Both the position numbers and the translations under genes were made by a program. Below the pieces are notes generated by a model. The model had not been told where the DNA came from. It saw nothing but the letters and a program-made list of their open reading frames with translations, and searched no databases. A stretch of DNA of 64,000 bases from Globisporangium splendens. Its lineage: Eukaryota; Oomycota; Peronosporomycetes; Pythiales; Pythiaceae. Below are positions 10,435 through 20,967 of the stretch, piece by piece. How positions within the stretch are numbered: position 1 is the first letter of the stretch; each line of letters opens with the position of its first letter. The stretch spans positions 310,001 to 374,000 of the forward strand of contig VFIW01000037.1 of NCBI GenBank assembly GCA_006386115.1, given 5' to 3'.

Positions 10435-10500
10435 ATCGATCTCCCACGGTACTGAGTTACGGTACTCGTGTCCCTATAGATCGGTACCGAGTTACGGTAC
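10317..10500 (+). repeat. 45-bp minisatellite splitting Pol
   Basis: Four head-to-tail units of about 45 bp (core GGTACTGAGTTACGGTACTC, then GTGTCCCTATAGATCG). The third unit lost 7 bp, and the last is irregular. Each full unit reads on in the Pol frame; the 7-bp loss breaks it and leads to the stop at 10434. The second copy reaches the window edge before this point, so I cannot tell whether the array is original. Confidence 0.75.
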
Positions 10501-10579
10501 TCATGCCAAAAATAGCCAGTCTCAGACAGAATCAGGCGACTGCTCGTGCGAGCGTCAGCCACGAAAGGGAGAGCGCGCG

Positions 10580-11584
10580 GTGTCACCCACCGGCGCAGAA
10601 ATAGATCTCTCTGCAGCACGCGCTGCGAGAGCAACGAAAAAGCAAGACAAAGCCGTCGCGGCAGCGCGGCAATTTGTCGATGAGCGCGCAGCATTGTTGC
10701 GTCGCGTACGCGACCAACTAGCTGCTGCGCAAGACAAGCAAAAGCTCTACGCCGATAAATCGGGTAGAAAGAACAAACAAACGTTTTGTGTGGGTGATAA
10801 AGTGCTATTGAGCATTAAAAACCTACCAAACGATGCAGTCACAACGCTCCCCAGCGGGAGTAAGTTGTTGCCACGATTCATCGGGCCGTACACTGTTGTG
10901 GAGAAGATTGGAGACTTGAATTACAAGCTCGATCTCCCAACGCGAATGGCAACGCACCCCGTGTTCTACGTGGGTTTGCTGAAACGCTACCATGACGCTA
11001 CTGCGGATTCTTATCCCAGTGCGGGAGCACGTCGGTCTCATCAGGGGGCTCAGACGCCGCCCATCGAGACACGAGCGCGTTGTGCCTCTCCCAAAGCGTC
11101 TTCACTCGCGGAGCGTACCTCGCGTGGAAGTTCTTCCCGCGGACATGGTACTCCTCCAGCATCTGACGAGCTTCCTTCAGCTCCGTCTCAAGCGCCGTCA
11201 CCCTCTGCTTTAACAGCGAGGTCTCGTCCAGATATTGCTGGCGAAGGGCACGGACGTCTTGCTGTAGCGCCCCCAAAGACGATGCGTTCGCGTGAACCAT
11301 CTGAACCATCGCATCTGGTGCAACCACCGATGCTGAAGCGCGGTAGGGCGCCACCGGTCCCGCTGATTGATAAGCAGGGACAGCGCCACTACCATGTCGA
11401 GCGCCTGCTGCGTGTGCAGCGGCGCAAGGGGAACACCCACTACCTTGTGAAGTGGCGTGGGTACGATTTGTCGCAGAGCACATGGGAGCCTGCTGAGCGC
11501 CTCCTCGAGGACGTTCCCGACATGGTCGCCGCTTTTGAGCGTGCGTTGATGGCGAGTGAGACTCGTCCATCTGTCGCTTGTTAA
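10580..11584 (+). pseudogene. Gypsy-2 integrase C-terminus and chromodomain, copy A
   Basis: The 3' part of Pol, separated from the core by the minisatellite frameshift. It contains a Lys/Arg/Ala-rich helix and a GPY/F module (LLPRFIGPYTVVEKIGDL, HPVFYVGLLKRY). A long Pro/Ser-rich linker follows, then a chromodomain (HYHVERLLRVQRRKGNTHY, LVKWRGYDLSQSTWEP) and the stop at 11584. The frame is open above 10580 through the last repeat unit with no ATG of its own, which argues for a broken polyprotein rather than a separate gene. The linker and chromodomain overlap the antisense ORF. Confidence 0.75.
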
Positions 11585-12653
11585 TACCGAGACTCGTGCG
11601 AGCACGGTCATCACTCTTTGTTGCTTCGCGGTACTTTTGTACGCGCTGCACAGCGAATTGCATGCGCTGGCTACGTTGTGCCCCAGGATCGGTGGCCAAT
11701 GTACGCGCAGCCCCAAAGCGTTTCACACCGGTTCTTGATGCCAAGAACGCGGTTTCATATTGATCCTCGGTCTCACCTTCGTAAAGGATAACCGGGATCG
11801 GGTGCACGCGCAGTGCCCCATCACGTCCTCGCAGATCGGCTTCGCGCCATCGTGCGAACTCGGAGTCATACCCCTCGAGTGGAACCCGCGCCCGTGCAAG
11901 TAAATTTGCCGGGGTTTTCGCTGTCGGCCATTCCTTTGGCGGCGGCATAACGGGAAGCGAAAAATGGACGGAACCTTTTGGTGGTGGTTCCAGTCCGGTC
12001 TCATTATTAGTAATGATGACCTCCCCCTTCACCTTCTCATTGACAGTCTTTGCGACGTCATTCTCTTCCTCCATCCGATAAATCGAGACGTCTGCAGAGG
12101 GATTTCGCTCCAACTTGTGCAGTTCGGGGCTACCGCTCCCGTAACGCAGCTCCTCATACTCGACCCACTCGTCGATGGAGTCGCGCCTCACGGTGATGCC
12201 TTCCTCTTCCTCCCCTTCCTCGGGTGAGTACTCTTGGTAGTCGACTGCCGTGTCGTCATCGGCGTCGCTTGCCCTGCTCATCGGCTTGATGGCAGGGAGA
12301 TCGCCAAATTGCAGCTCACTGACACCGTCAGGAGCAGTCTTCGATTGAGTCGACTCGTCGTCGCTCATGCTCACGTCTTCCGTGGCAGACGTGACCGCAG
12401 CGGCAGCGCGTTGTTTTGCGCTTGCCGCCTCGCGCTTCTCAGCGCCGAGCTTCTGCAGTCTTTGAACGAGTCCTTCTGCAGGACCGCTCGCGCTTCGGGC
12501 GATCTTTTCGCGCACCGATTTGTTCGTCGCCATCACGTGTGCGTTCACACTTGTGATGTTGCGATGCTTTTCGGAGAGATTTGCACGCGTGTTCGCAGTG
12601 CCTCTCCCGAAGAATTCTGACCACGACTTCGTGCGTCGTAGCGTGGCCACCAC
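10998..12653 (-). CDS. Gypsy-2 antisense ORF (551 residues, coiled-coil C-terminus)
   Basis: This is an intact minus-strand ORF whose ATG (12653) lies 45 bp from the 3' LTR. Residues 1-356 occupy the 1.1 kb between the chromodomain stop and the LTR, where no sense coding exists. They include very acidic runs (DDEST, EEGEEEEG) and basic helices. Residues about 370-440, antisense to the chromodomain, are Ser/Ala/Pro-rich. The C-terminus forms a coiled coil (LQQDVRALRQQYLDETSLL, then RVTALETELKEARQMLEEY). No known domain is recognised. The layout matches the unrelated Gypsy-1 antisense ORF. Expression would need a promoter in the 3' LTR reading inward, which is inference. Confidence 0.6.
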   Translation of the reverse strand: MVATLRRTKSWSEFFGRGTANTRANLSEKHRNITSVNAHVMATNKSVREKIARSASGPAEGLVQRLQKLGAEKREAASAKQRAAAAVTSATEDVSMSDDESTQSKTAPDGVSELQFGDLPAIKPMSRASDADDDTAVDYQEYSPEEGEEEEGITVRRDSIDEWVEYEELRYGSGSPELHKLERNPSADVSIYRMEEENDVAKTVNEKVKGEVIITNNETGLEPPPKGSVHFSLPVMPPPKEWPTAKTPANLLARARVPLEGYDSEFARWREADLRGRDGALRVHPIPVILYEGETEDQYETAFLASRTGVKRFGAARTLATDPGAQRSQRMQFAVQRVQKYREATKSDDRARTSLGINKRQMDESHSPSTHAQKRRPCRERPRGGAQQAPMCSATNRTHATSQGSGCSPCAAAHAAGARHGSGAVPAYQSAGPVAPYRASASVVAPDAMVQMVHANASSLGALQQDVRALRQQYLDETSLLKQRVTALETELKEARQMLEEYHVRGKNFHARYAPRVKTLWERHNALVSRWAASEPPDETDVLPHWDKNPQ

Positions 12654-12697
12654 TCTTTCGAAACCACTCCCGTGTTTCGCACTTTAGGTGGGGGTGG

Positions 12698-13245
12698 TGT
12701 AACGGGGTCACACGCTAAGTTGCACCGCAGCAACTTAGCTCAATCTGTTGGCATTGGACTAAGTCCGCATGCAACTAAAGTTTCCGTACTTAGCTACGAG
12801 AAACACCAAAGCAGCCGATCCATTTGGTTCGCCGCACTTACTCGAACCACAAAGGTAGCCAAGCTACTCTGATTAGAGGCCGGTCACAGACACGACTCTC
12901 ATAGGCTAAAACTATATGCTTTTAGACCAATTGAATAACACGGCAATTCAGAGCCATCCACTTATGTCCACATTGAAATAAGCGGAGGTTCACTATGCTA
13001 GATAGTGAACTAAAGATAACTCAGGGTATCCTGCAGAGGGCAACCCCCAACAAATAAACAGTTCCATTTTTACCTCTGACTAAGTCTTTAGTTATTGACG
13101 GTTACTCTATAGAGATCTATAGGTGACCGATCGTTGCACTGCAGGAAGCAGGCAACAGCTCTTGGAACAGAGTCCTTGAGAGAAGTCGTGCACACGCTTC
13201 CTCACACACGTACCGTGCTGCGTAACTCGGAAGTGTCCGGTTACA
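12698..13245 (+). repeat. Gypsy-2 copy A 3' LTR
   Basis: 548 bp, TGTAAC...GTTACA, preceded by a polypurine tract (AGGTGGGGGTGGTG, 12684-12697). It is nearly identical to the 5' LTR. Confidence 0.88.
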
Positions 13246-13574
13246 CAGTGCCTCTAGGTCGCAAGCAATTGAAAAAGCCTTCGACGGGAATCCGTGGAAT
13301 GTGTTTTGATCAAAATGCGAGCGATTTGAAGAGCGCCAGTGCTGGCCAGTGGGCATTGATCGATCGATTCGGTGTTGTGATTCCAATTGTCAATCGACCA
13401 CCACTGCCTATCAATCGACCATCAGCGTTGATAGCCACCAACCGTTCATCATCGGTATCTACCAATGGATTGCCTCCTCCATCAACTAATCGTCATCGAG
13501 CTTCGCCATCTTCAAGTCAACCGAACAAACGACGCGCCGCTAATGCAATAAAACCGCAGATTTGACCTGAGTCA

Positions 13575-14435
13575 ATGAAGGTCATGTATCCAGGATGGAA
13601 TCAAGCGTTCCATGTCAAGAAGTTCAATCACCGCGAGATGGAGTCCAAGCACGGTCCGTTGCAGCGTACAAGGCGTCCATGGCTGGACGAGTATGACCCA
13701 AGAGCAAATGGATATCCATGGACCAGCGGCACGTTCAATGGTGAGGCGCTCATCCATCTGTACCACCCTGCCTATATTTATCACCACCTGCCAGAGGAGC
13801 GTGAGTGTGAAATGCACTATATTGATTTGTTTTTCCAGAATCGATTCTTTTCGTCCAAGTCGAGACCAAGTGACTCAAGGTCTCCGAAGCCGATGTTACA
13901 AGCCTGGATCAACTTCGTCAAAGAGTATGTCACCAACCCTCTTGGCTACACAAAGAAGATCAAGACTGAGCGTGAGAAGTTTTACGCCAATACATCGGAC
14001 GGTATCGCCATGGACATCCACCGCCTGTCAATCTCCGCCGGTCTCAACTGCACCGTTCCGAAGATGTACAAGTGTTTATCGTGCTACTCCGACTCGCCAA
14101 GATCTGAGTTCGTCGAAGTTCCCAACGATCCATCAACAATGATCCGGCTCCATCAGATTCATAACAAGCTGATCAACCGATTGAACTTTTCGATGATCAA
14201 GAAGAGTGACGATACGAAAGCCGAGATGGCGCGATTCGAACGCGTTGCAATCAAGCTTCAAATGGAGAACGCTGAGCTCCTCACAAATACGCCCCAGAAT
14301 GACAACGAGCTGCAAACATTCAGGAACTGGCGTTCAGACCATACCAAGGAAACCATTACACTTCAATCGCAATTGCGCCTCAGAAAATCACAAACTTATC
14401 ATGAGATACCAAAGTACCACATGACTCATTTGTAA
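13575..14435 (+). CDS. Zinc-finger/coiled-coil protein of unknown function, member 1
   Basis: The 286-residue product has no recognised domain. The middle reads ISAGLNCTVPKMYKCLSCY then SDS. A minus-strand ORF at 47578-48040 has IKEGLACSVRQDQQCPFCF then HDS, which is the same Cys-x2-Cys pattern with matching flanks. I therefore call a two-member family with a putative zinc knuckle followed by a helical, Lys/Glu-rich C-terminus. An open frame just upstream (13246-13565) may be a 5' exon or unrelated. The gene converges on the Fanzor pseudogene; their 3' ends overlap in 14380-14435. ATG 13575 is the first in frame but is not otherwise supported. Confidence 0.45.
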   Translation: MKVMYPGWNQAFHVKKFNHREMESKHGPLQRTRRPWLDEYDPRANGYPWTSGTFNGEALIHLYHPAYIYHHLPEERECEMHYIDLFFQNRFFSSKSRPSDSRSPKPMLQAWINFVKEYVTNPLGYTKKIKTEREKFYANTSDGIAMDIHRLSISAGLNCTVPKMYKCLSCYSDSPRSEFVEVPNDPSTMIRLHQIHNKLINRLNFSMIKKSDDTKAEMARFERVAIKLQMENAELLTNTPQNDNELQTFRNWRSDHTKETITLQSQLRLRKSQTYHEIPKYHMTHL

Positions 14436-15896
14436 TCTTCTGTTTTTTGTTTCGGGTCGATGCTCCAAGCGGACTTAAAGTACCTGACGACCTCGGAGTA
14501 GCCATCTCCGGGCACCCAAACTCGAGAGTCCGGGTGAGTAAGTGTTCGTTCTTGAGATAGATGTTCCGAGCAGCGTTCACATCGCGATCCATTGTCAAAT
14601 CACAGCTTGAGCAATGGAAGACTTTCTCTCGTGTGATGTTGTGGTTCTCCCACAACGAGAGCATGTCTTCGTGGTGTAATGTTCTTCGCACTCGACCATC
14701 TTCCCGCCAGATCGCTTCACCTTGTACTCCAACATCATCTTGAACTTGTAGTGAGACCACGTCAGCATTGCTCTCGATGTCTTGCTTGAGATTCTTTTTT
14801 GCTTGGATGTCATGTCGGATGTTTTGAATGATGGAAGCAGGACTTCTTTGTAGTTCTTTGAAAGCCAGCTTGACACCTTCTGATGCATGTCCGCAATCAT
14901 TGCTTTCACTTGTTGGAACATCTTGAACACCCTCTTGTTCATGCGGTATCGCTTTCGCTTCGAAGCCTCCTTGGTCTTTCTTGAAATCGCTCTATCGATC
15001 GTGAGACATCTTCGAAAGATCTCTTCATTCGTGTCATCGACACCCAGTGTTAGTCCTTCAGGATCATACATCGTGATGAAGCTGCGAACGCCTGGATCAA
15101 TCGCGCACGCCCGACTGGAAGACGTTTGCTTGAACTCTTTCACGCGAGGAATGCAGAGGTAGAACTTTTCATATCGCGTTCGTTGGAGACGGACAGCAAA
15201 TTCACGCTCAGGAAGCTCTTCCTTGATCTTAATTCCTTCGGTTTTCGAGAAGCCAAAGTATCTGGGAAAGAATCGCACGACTCCATCGCTTGACTTGATA
15301 TCTCTCGAACGAAGCTCGATCGACGATGAGTTGTGCTTCCTGGACTTGAATTTGAGCTCCGGGAACGATGTCTTCTTGTCTCTCTTCTTGAGAGCCTTGA
15401 ACAACGCCATCGAAGACTTCAACGCCTTGGTGTAATCGCGAAAGGTTGAGTCCATTACTCCTTCTGGAACTTCCAAATGATACTCAGGGAGGTAATTTGC
15501 CAGCGAGTGTTTTTGTGAGATCGGACGATATTTCGCAGTCAGCTCGGATGCCTTCAGCTTGCGGCAGTCTTCACGAGAGCACTCGACGAGCTTGTTGTAG
15601 ATCGCTCGATGAGTTCCAAACATCTTGTTGAGTAGTTTCGCTTGAAGGTTGGTTGGATACAGTCGTACTTTCAACATGCTGTTTGGAGTCTTCTCGGAGT
15701 CGACTGTAGTAGGAGATGATGACTGACTGGCGGTCTTTGCTGCTGGTGTCTCGATTGCACTATTGAGCGTGAACCACGATTTGCCCTTGAGTCTCTTCGA
15801 GAGTACGGGAGAAGACTTGTCTTGATCCGACGGCAACCATATCTCCTTGGCGCGCGCCCCTACCAGCCACTCCCACCAATCGGGAACGTCTTTCAT
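14380..15896 (-). pseudogene. Fanzor (eukaryotic TnpB-like RNA-guided nuclease), one frameshift
   Basis: The N-terminus has KEIWLPSDQD and KSWFTLNS, typical of Fanzor/IS607-type TnpB. The TnpB helix region follows (KVRLYPTNLQAKLLNKMFG). RuvC-I has IDPGVRSF (Asp267). RuvC-II is EVLLPSFK (Glu351). The zinc ribbon's first pair is CSRCG (412-415). The frame then shifts near 14625. The other frame carries the second pair (FHCSSC), RuvC-III (MDRDVNAARN) and a tail ending at 14380. All catalytic residues are present on the DNA, but split by one base. Fanzors cut DNA guided by an RNA made from the element's 3' end. Known lengths (about 500 residues) fit. Whether the shift is real or a sequencing error cannot be told here. 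Confidence 0.85.
14401..14515 (-). ncRNA. Candidate Fanzor guide-RNA scaffold / element 3' end
   Basis: This overlaps the last codons of the Fanzor frame (CPEMATPRSSG...KKQK...VSH). It is conserved at about 75-80% over 110 bp with 22116-22228 and its two duplicates, and partly with 49847-49915 and 51845-51900. It contains an inverted repeat CGGAG...CTCCG (14493-14510) and ends, on the Fanzor strand, in GGTATCTCAT. In TnpB and Fanzor systems the guide RNA overlaps the 3' end of the nuclease gene, so position and conservation fit. No structure or expression is proven. The alternative is simple conservation of the protein tail. Confidence 0.45.
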
Positions 15897-16034
15897 CGAG
15901 AGACGAAATCAAAGAATGAATGATGTCAAGTCTTGTTGGAAGTGTTCAATGAGTGGGTTTTATATTAAACCTCATCATCATTCGAGAGAGAGAGAGAGAA
16001 GGTAATTCTATTGAACTTATGATCTACATACAGT

Positions 16035-18073
16035 TTAAGAACTCCCGAGGCTCATTAACACTGCTGACAGTGAGGTGTTTCTAAGTCTTGACGGGGTGGC
16101 ACCGATATCATTGTCGAGTAGAGCTGCGACTTGGGACATAACAACTTGATCATTTCCCCGCGATTCGTCGGTGAGTATCTTCGCAGTCTTGGAGTTCATT
16201 GCCATGTTGGCGAGAAGATCGGCCATCTTGTTTTGTTCTCGTTTTGTGTGATTCCAGGAGGTCCACGCAAAGTTGGCGATGATTTGATTTACCCGAGCTG
16301 CTAGAGGCTGCAACTTGGTCTGGCGTATTGAGGAGAACCCGTTCTGGGATGCGATAATCGTTTGGCTGTCTCCGAAGACTTCCAACTTGACTTCATAATG
16401 CTGTAGGTAGTGTGCACTGTATGTCAGGCCATCTTTCAGCGCGCTGTATTCGCACCAATTGTTCGTGACTTCTGGTCCCATGTACGCATAGCCGCATGCT
16501 TTGAGTTCCCACTGATTGCTGCGTTCATTCAGGAAGATGAGTGCCCATCCGCTGCCTCCTGGACCTGGGTTGCCGCGTGCACCTCCATCGAAATACAAAC
16601 GCGCCGTCGCCCATGCTTCCAGTTGGCGCGACAGATCTTGTCTCTCCAGTACGCTGAGCAGTTGACTCAGGCACGTTGCATTGATTTTTCTCCTTTGAGC
16701 GTTCTCATCCGATGAGCCACGGCCCACACTTGCATCACACATGCTGTCCACACTCGCTGGGTGCTTTCTTCGATAGTGACGTGTTGCCGTTCATGCACTA
16801 TCTCCACTCTCGTTCTCCATAGCAAAACTGGGATGCTTGATGTGACGATAAACCAGAGTTTCTGTAGTGCTACAGAGTGTTCCGGAGTAATGAACCCGGA
16901 GTGCTTTTCCAATTCCTGGAGCAAAGATCGTTGACCTGGCGGTGCTGTGCGACTAGTAATATGAGGTAGGAAGAGGTTGAGTGCTTGCTCCGTCAATGCT
17001 TGATCCATCCATCGTCCGAGGAAGGCTGTCCACGCGGCTTGTGCTCGCTTGCAACTCCACACTATGTGTGAGATAGTTTCTTTTGTCTCCCCACATCCGG
17101 CATTGCTTGGGCATGCCGAAGACTCTATCCTTCCCGGATGGAATAGGTTGAGCTGCATCGTAGAAATCCGGTATGTCGTCCACATCTGAAACGGCGTAAG
17201 ACATCCTCGTTGTTTCCATAGATCTGCTGGTAGTCGATACTGCACATGGCTGTACCACTGGTCAGTTTTCGCGACTTCGTTGAGCTTGTCTATGAGTCCT
17301 CCGAGACCTTGATACAACTTGCTGTGCAGCCTCCGCATTCGTGCTCGGTCAATTGTCTTCTGGATACTATTTGGGGGAGTACGTTCACGCACCAGCCACG
17401 GACAGTGAGTCGTGAGCGGGTGAGGTTTGAATGTCCACCCTACGGTTTTTATTTCTTCTTCGATCATTGCATCATCTTGTTGACAGATAGCACCCCCAGC
17501 CCAGTCGGTCGCTGTCCAGAGAACTCCGTTTGCTTGCCGTTGCATCTGAATGTAGTCCGTGTGGCTGCCCTCCGATACTGGCACCGCGATGATGGTTCCC
17601 ATGCCATTGCTGATCCACTTGTACTCTCGTTTTGTGTGTTTCCTGCTCCACGGCTCCTGGTGACTGTTCAACTGGTTGCCTGCATCGATTTCTATCTCCG
17701 GTGAGCATAGAATGATGCTGGTTACAAGTTTTCGCAAGGTGGTCATTCGTTTGAACGTGAGAGTCGCCGTCATGGTTGGTATCCGCACGGAGAACACTCG
17801 CTCTTCCTCCCGTCTCACGTTGAAGCTGGCCAAATTGCATTCCTTCAGGAAAGGAACCGTTTTGACTGTATACTGCTCGCCTTGACTGTCGATTACCCAG
17901 GGGTTGTCGTTCCACTGAAAGGATGGCCAGAAGGCTCGAGTCTCTTCTGATAGTTGATGAATCGTCTGCTCAGGTTTTCTCCCAAAGTACACACCTACAC
18001 GTCCGTCTGATCTCCCTCGAGGTCTAGGGTCGGTAGTAAGGATTCCATTTGCTGCTTCAGATCGTCTTTCCAC
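16035..18073 (-). pseudogene. LINE copy 1, C-terminal region and RNase H
   Basis: This continues the LINE polyprotein in shifted frames. A Cys/His segment (CPSNAGCGETKETISHIVW) resembles the knuckle after LINE reverse transcriptases. RNase H follows, with LYFDGGARGNPGPGGSG, WCEYSALKDGL, VFGDSQTII and KREQNKMAD, giving the D-E-D-D active site. Breaks: one base is missing near 18015, compared with the intact copy at 52601-55219, and one near 16688. The stop is at 16035. Confidence 0.8.
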
Positions 18074-20967
18074 GCGGGATTGCGTCTCTCTGCCGCCACC
18101 AAGTCTTCACAGAGATACTCCCACCCGAGTCTGTGGATATTGCTCGTCTGGTACAGCCTTGTCTGTGCGAGCCGGCTTCGCTCCTTGGGTGAAATCGCGC
18201 AACATCCCCGGTTTTGACTTTTGTCCTGATGAACCTGCTCATGCCAAGCCTCTGTATACTTGTCTCGCGCTCGCAGTATCCACCGAGTTGTCCGCCGCAT
18301 CGCTTGTCGCTTTATTGCAAGAGGTATTGAATAGAGACCTATGCCTCCTTCCTTGACTGGCAAGTAGAGCAGGGAAGGACTCACCTTGTGCCTCGTGCCG
18401 TCTGTGCCGAGTGTCGATTTCCACAAAAACTGCCTTTGTAGATTCACTAGCTGATCCACGACCTTCGCTGGGGGCTTGATGTAGCCGACAGTGAACAGAA
18501 TCGACGGCAGTAAGACCGAGTTCAGTATCAGCACTCTCCCCACCACACTGTTGGAGACTTTGGCTGCGATGATCAATCTGGTTCGGAGCTTTTGCAGGCG
18601 GTCCTCCCAATTAGCTTGTGTGATGTTCCCGGTACCTATTTGGATGCCAAGGTACCTCACCGTCTCTCCATGCTTCAGGATTGGAATGCCGCATCTTTGT
18701 TCCTGGACTACTGCTGTGCTGAGACAGATGTAGCTGCTTTTCGTTGGTTGCACGTGCAGACCTGATTGCTGGCCGAACTCGGACAGCAGCTGCATCAGTC
18801 GAGGCAGATGTTTCCCTTGTTTCAAAAAGACGGCGGAGTCGTCGACGAAGGTCGAAATGAGATGGGGTTCTGCTCCGGATCTGGTCACACGAATTCCTTC
18901 CAGATGGGGGTCTTGTTGTACTGCTAGTGCGAGAATCTCCGCGGCGACAATAAACAGCAGAGGGGCCAGGGGGCAACCTTGACGAATTCCCGACTTGACC
19001 TCCCATTCTCTCGACACTTCACCGTTCACCAGGTACTGCGCTGTAGTGTCCGAGTGCATTCGATGTACTAAATCCACAAATTGTCGACCAAAACCGAACT
19101 TTCTCAGCACAAGATACAGAAAATCTCTGTCCAATGTGTCGTAAGCCTTCATGAAGTCAAGCATAACAATTCCCGGAGCGTCATCCAACCCTTCAGCACT
19201 GTTGTGGTACGCTTTGTCCAACGCAGCTTGCATGATGAGGATCGCGTTCTCCATCAGTCGGTCGCGTACGAAGCCTTGTTGTGCTTCCCCGATGATCCAC
19301 AGAAGGATGTCTTGCAGCCTTGTTGCCAAGACTTTTGCAAACAACTTGTAAGTGGTCGTAAGCAGAGTGATTGGTCTGTAATCGAGGGGGTTTGGCGAAT
19401 CTCCTTTCTTGCGTAACGGTATCACGATTCCTTGACCGAATGATCTTGGCATGGGTGCCCCGCGTTGGATGTTGTTGAATTCCTGCACCAAAACTTCGAC
19501 CATCACGTCCTCGCAATCCTTGTAGAAGTCATTGTTCAGACTATCCACGCCACCTGCCTTATGCCGATGTAAAGCCGCGATCGCCTCTCGTACTTCCTTT
19601 TCAGTGATGGGTGCCATCAAGTCTTGGTTTTGCTCTTCCGTGACTTTTCGAGTTTCCGGAATGTACACCAGTGCATCAAATCGCTGTTCAGCCTTCTGCG
19701 GAGGGACCGCAGCATGGCTCTGGCCAGTGATTTGGTGCCATTCTGCTCCCATGATGTCCGCTAGACTCGCGTTTGGTGAGTGGTACCTTCCGGGAGTCGG
19801 TTCCAATCGCGAAACTGTTTGATCCCGCTGCCAGTTGGCGATCCTCCGAAAGAAGTGACGAACATCCCCCTGCGTTGCTTGCATATACTTGCCGAATTTG
19901 AACTCTGCTGCCTCACTTGCCGCGTTTGCTTGCTCTTCGATCAGCTGACGCCTTGTGCGGTTTGCCGGTCGATGCTGCTGATCCTCCAATTTTTGCCGAT
20001 ATCTTCGTACTTGCCGCTTCTCTGCTCGACTTACTCTCAGTATTGCTTTGATGATACGCTGCTCCAGGTTGCTCCATACGATTGACCCTTCACTCTGCAT
20101 CAGCTCCAGATCGTGAGCGATTGCCTTTTGCACCTCAGTCCGCACCAAGTCAGGACGCGAGGTTCGCATCGGGTACCTGCACTTGTTCACCTTCCTTGGT
20201 CTCTGCGGTTGACTCGTCCATTTCATATGCAGCACCACTGCTTGGTGATCCGAGTAGAGCTTGGGTAGCTCTATGGCCTCCCATTGCACGGCGCTGCCCA
20301 GGTTTCCTGCGATATAGAATCGGTCGAGTCGACTGGCTGAGTTTTTTCTCCAGTATGTGAAATGCTCCGTCGGTTCCCTCTGCACTGGCCACTCCGGATC
20401 CTCCACTAGCTCCCGTGCGTCGTAAATGCTCCACTCCGTCACTAGTCGTCTCAGTTCTGCACTTTCGCACTGCACAGATAGCCGAACTCCTCTTTGGTAC
20501 CGGTCCCGTTGCTTGTCGAGCACACAATTGAAGTCACCTCCGAGCACTGCTGCTGCACGATGAGTCCCGAACTCTTTGTTTAGGCGTCGGAAGAAGTGTT
20601 CTCGCTCTGATTTCTTGTTGGGTGCGTACACATTAATCCACACCACTCCCTTGGACTTGACAGCGACTGTGCGATTTGTCCACTTGGATTCCTCGATCAG
20701 TTGTGTTTCGCTAATCGTCTTCGGATTTGTGAGTATTGCCACTCCGCCGGTCGCGTCTGGATGGATGGACCAAAAGGACGTTGGTTCGTCCAGGTTTGCA
20801 ACCCCCCATATTCGGTTCCAGTAATGTCGGAGTCTGCGTTCTTCTTTGGCTGTGGTGATCCTCGTCTCCTGTAAATAAATGATATCATACTTTTCTGCGG
20901 TTAGTGCCCCCTTGAGGTCCTCTAACCATTTTGTTCGTTCTTTCTTTTTGAATCCGCACACGTTCTA
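17995..20967 (-). pseudogene. LINE copy 1, endonuclease and reverse transcriptase
   Basis: The frame open from 20961 encodes an apurinic-type endonuclease (IYLQETRIT, VLGGDFNCVL, YSDHQAV) that nicks target DNA. A reverse transcriptase follows (DYRPITLLTTTYKLFAKVL, GIRQGCPLAPLL, TFVDDSAVFL). The usual start, LTLNVCGF, is interrupted by TAG at 20965-20967 just before NVCGF. Upstream frame continues as LQVLT, so the true start lay further up. The frame ends at 17995 after the shift near 18015. Confidence 0.82.

Larger units (their letters stand above)
4627..13245 (+). mobile_element. Gypsy-2 copy A, Ty3/gypsy chromodomain retrotransposon
   Basis: The 8.6-kb element has two 548-bp LTRs, gag, pol (protease, RT, RNase H, integrase, chromodomain) and an antisense ORF. 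I count nine substitutions between its LTRs, eight of them transitions, so the insertion is fairly young. It sits in the integrase region of Gypsy-1 copy A. The 5-bp flanks differ (GTAGC before, CAGTG after) and Gypsy-1 does not resume on the right. The right flank was therefore replaced, by deletion or by recombination between LTRs of different insertions. Confidence 0.88.

Noticed and set aside
17472..17915. Plus and minus ORFs of 140-180 codons across the LINE copies
   Set aside because: They overlap the RT-RNase H frame and recur in all copies only because the LINE sequence does.
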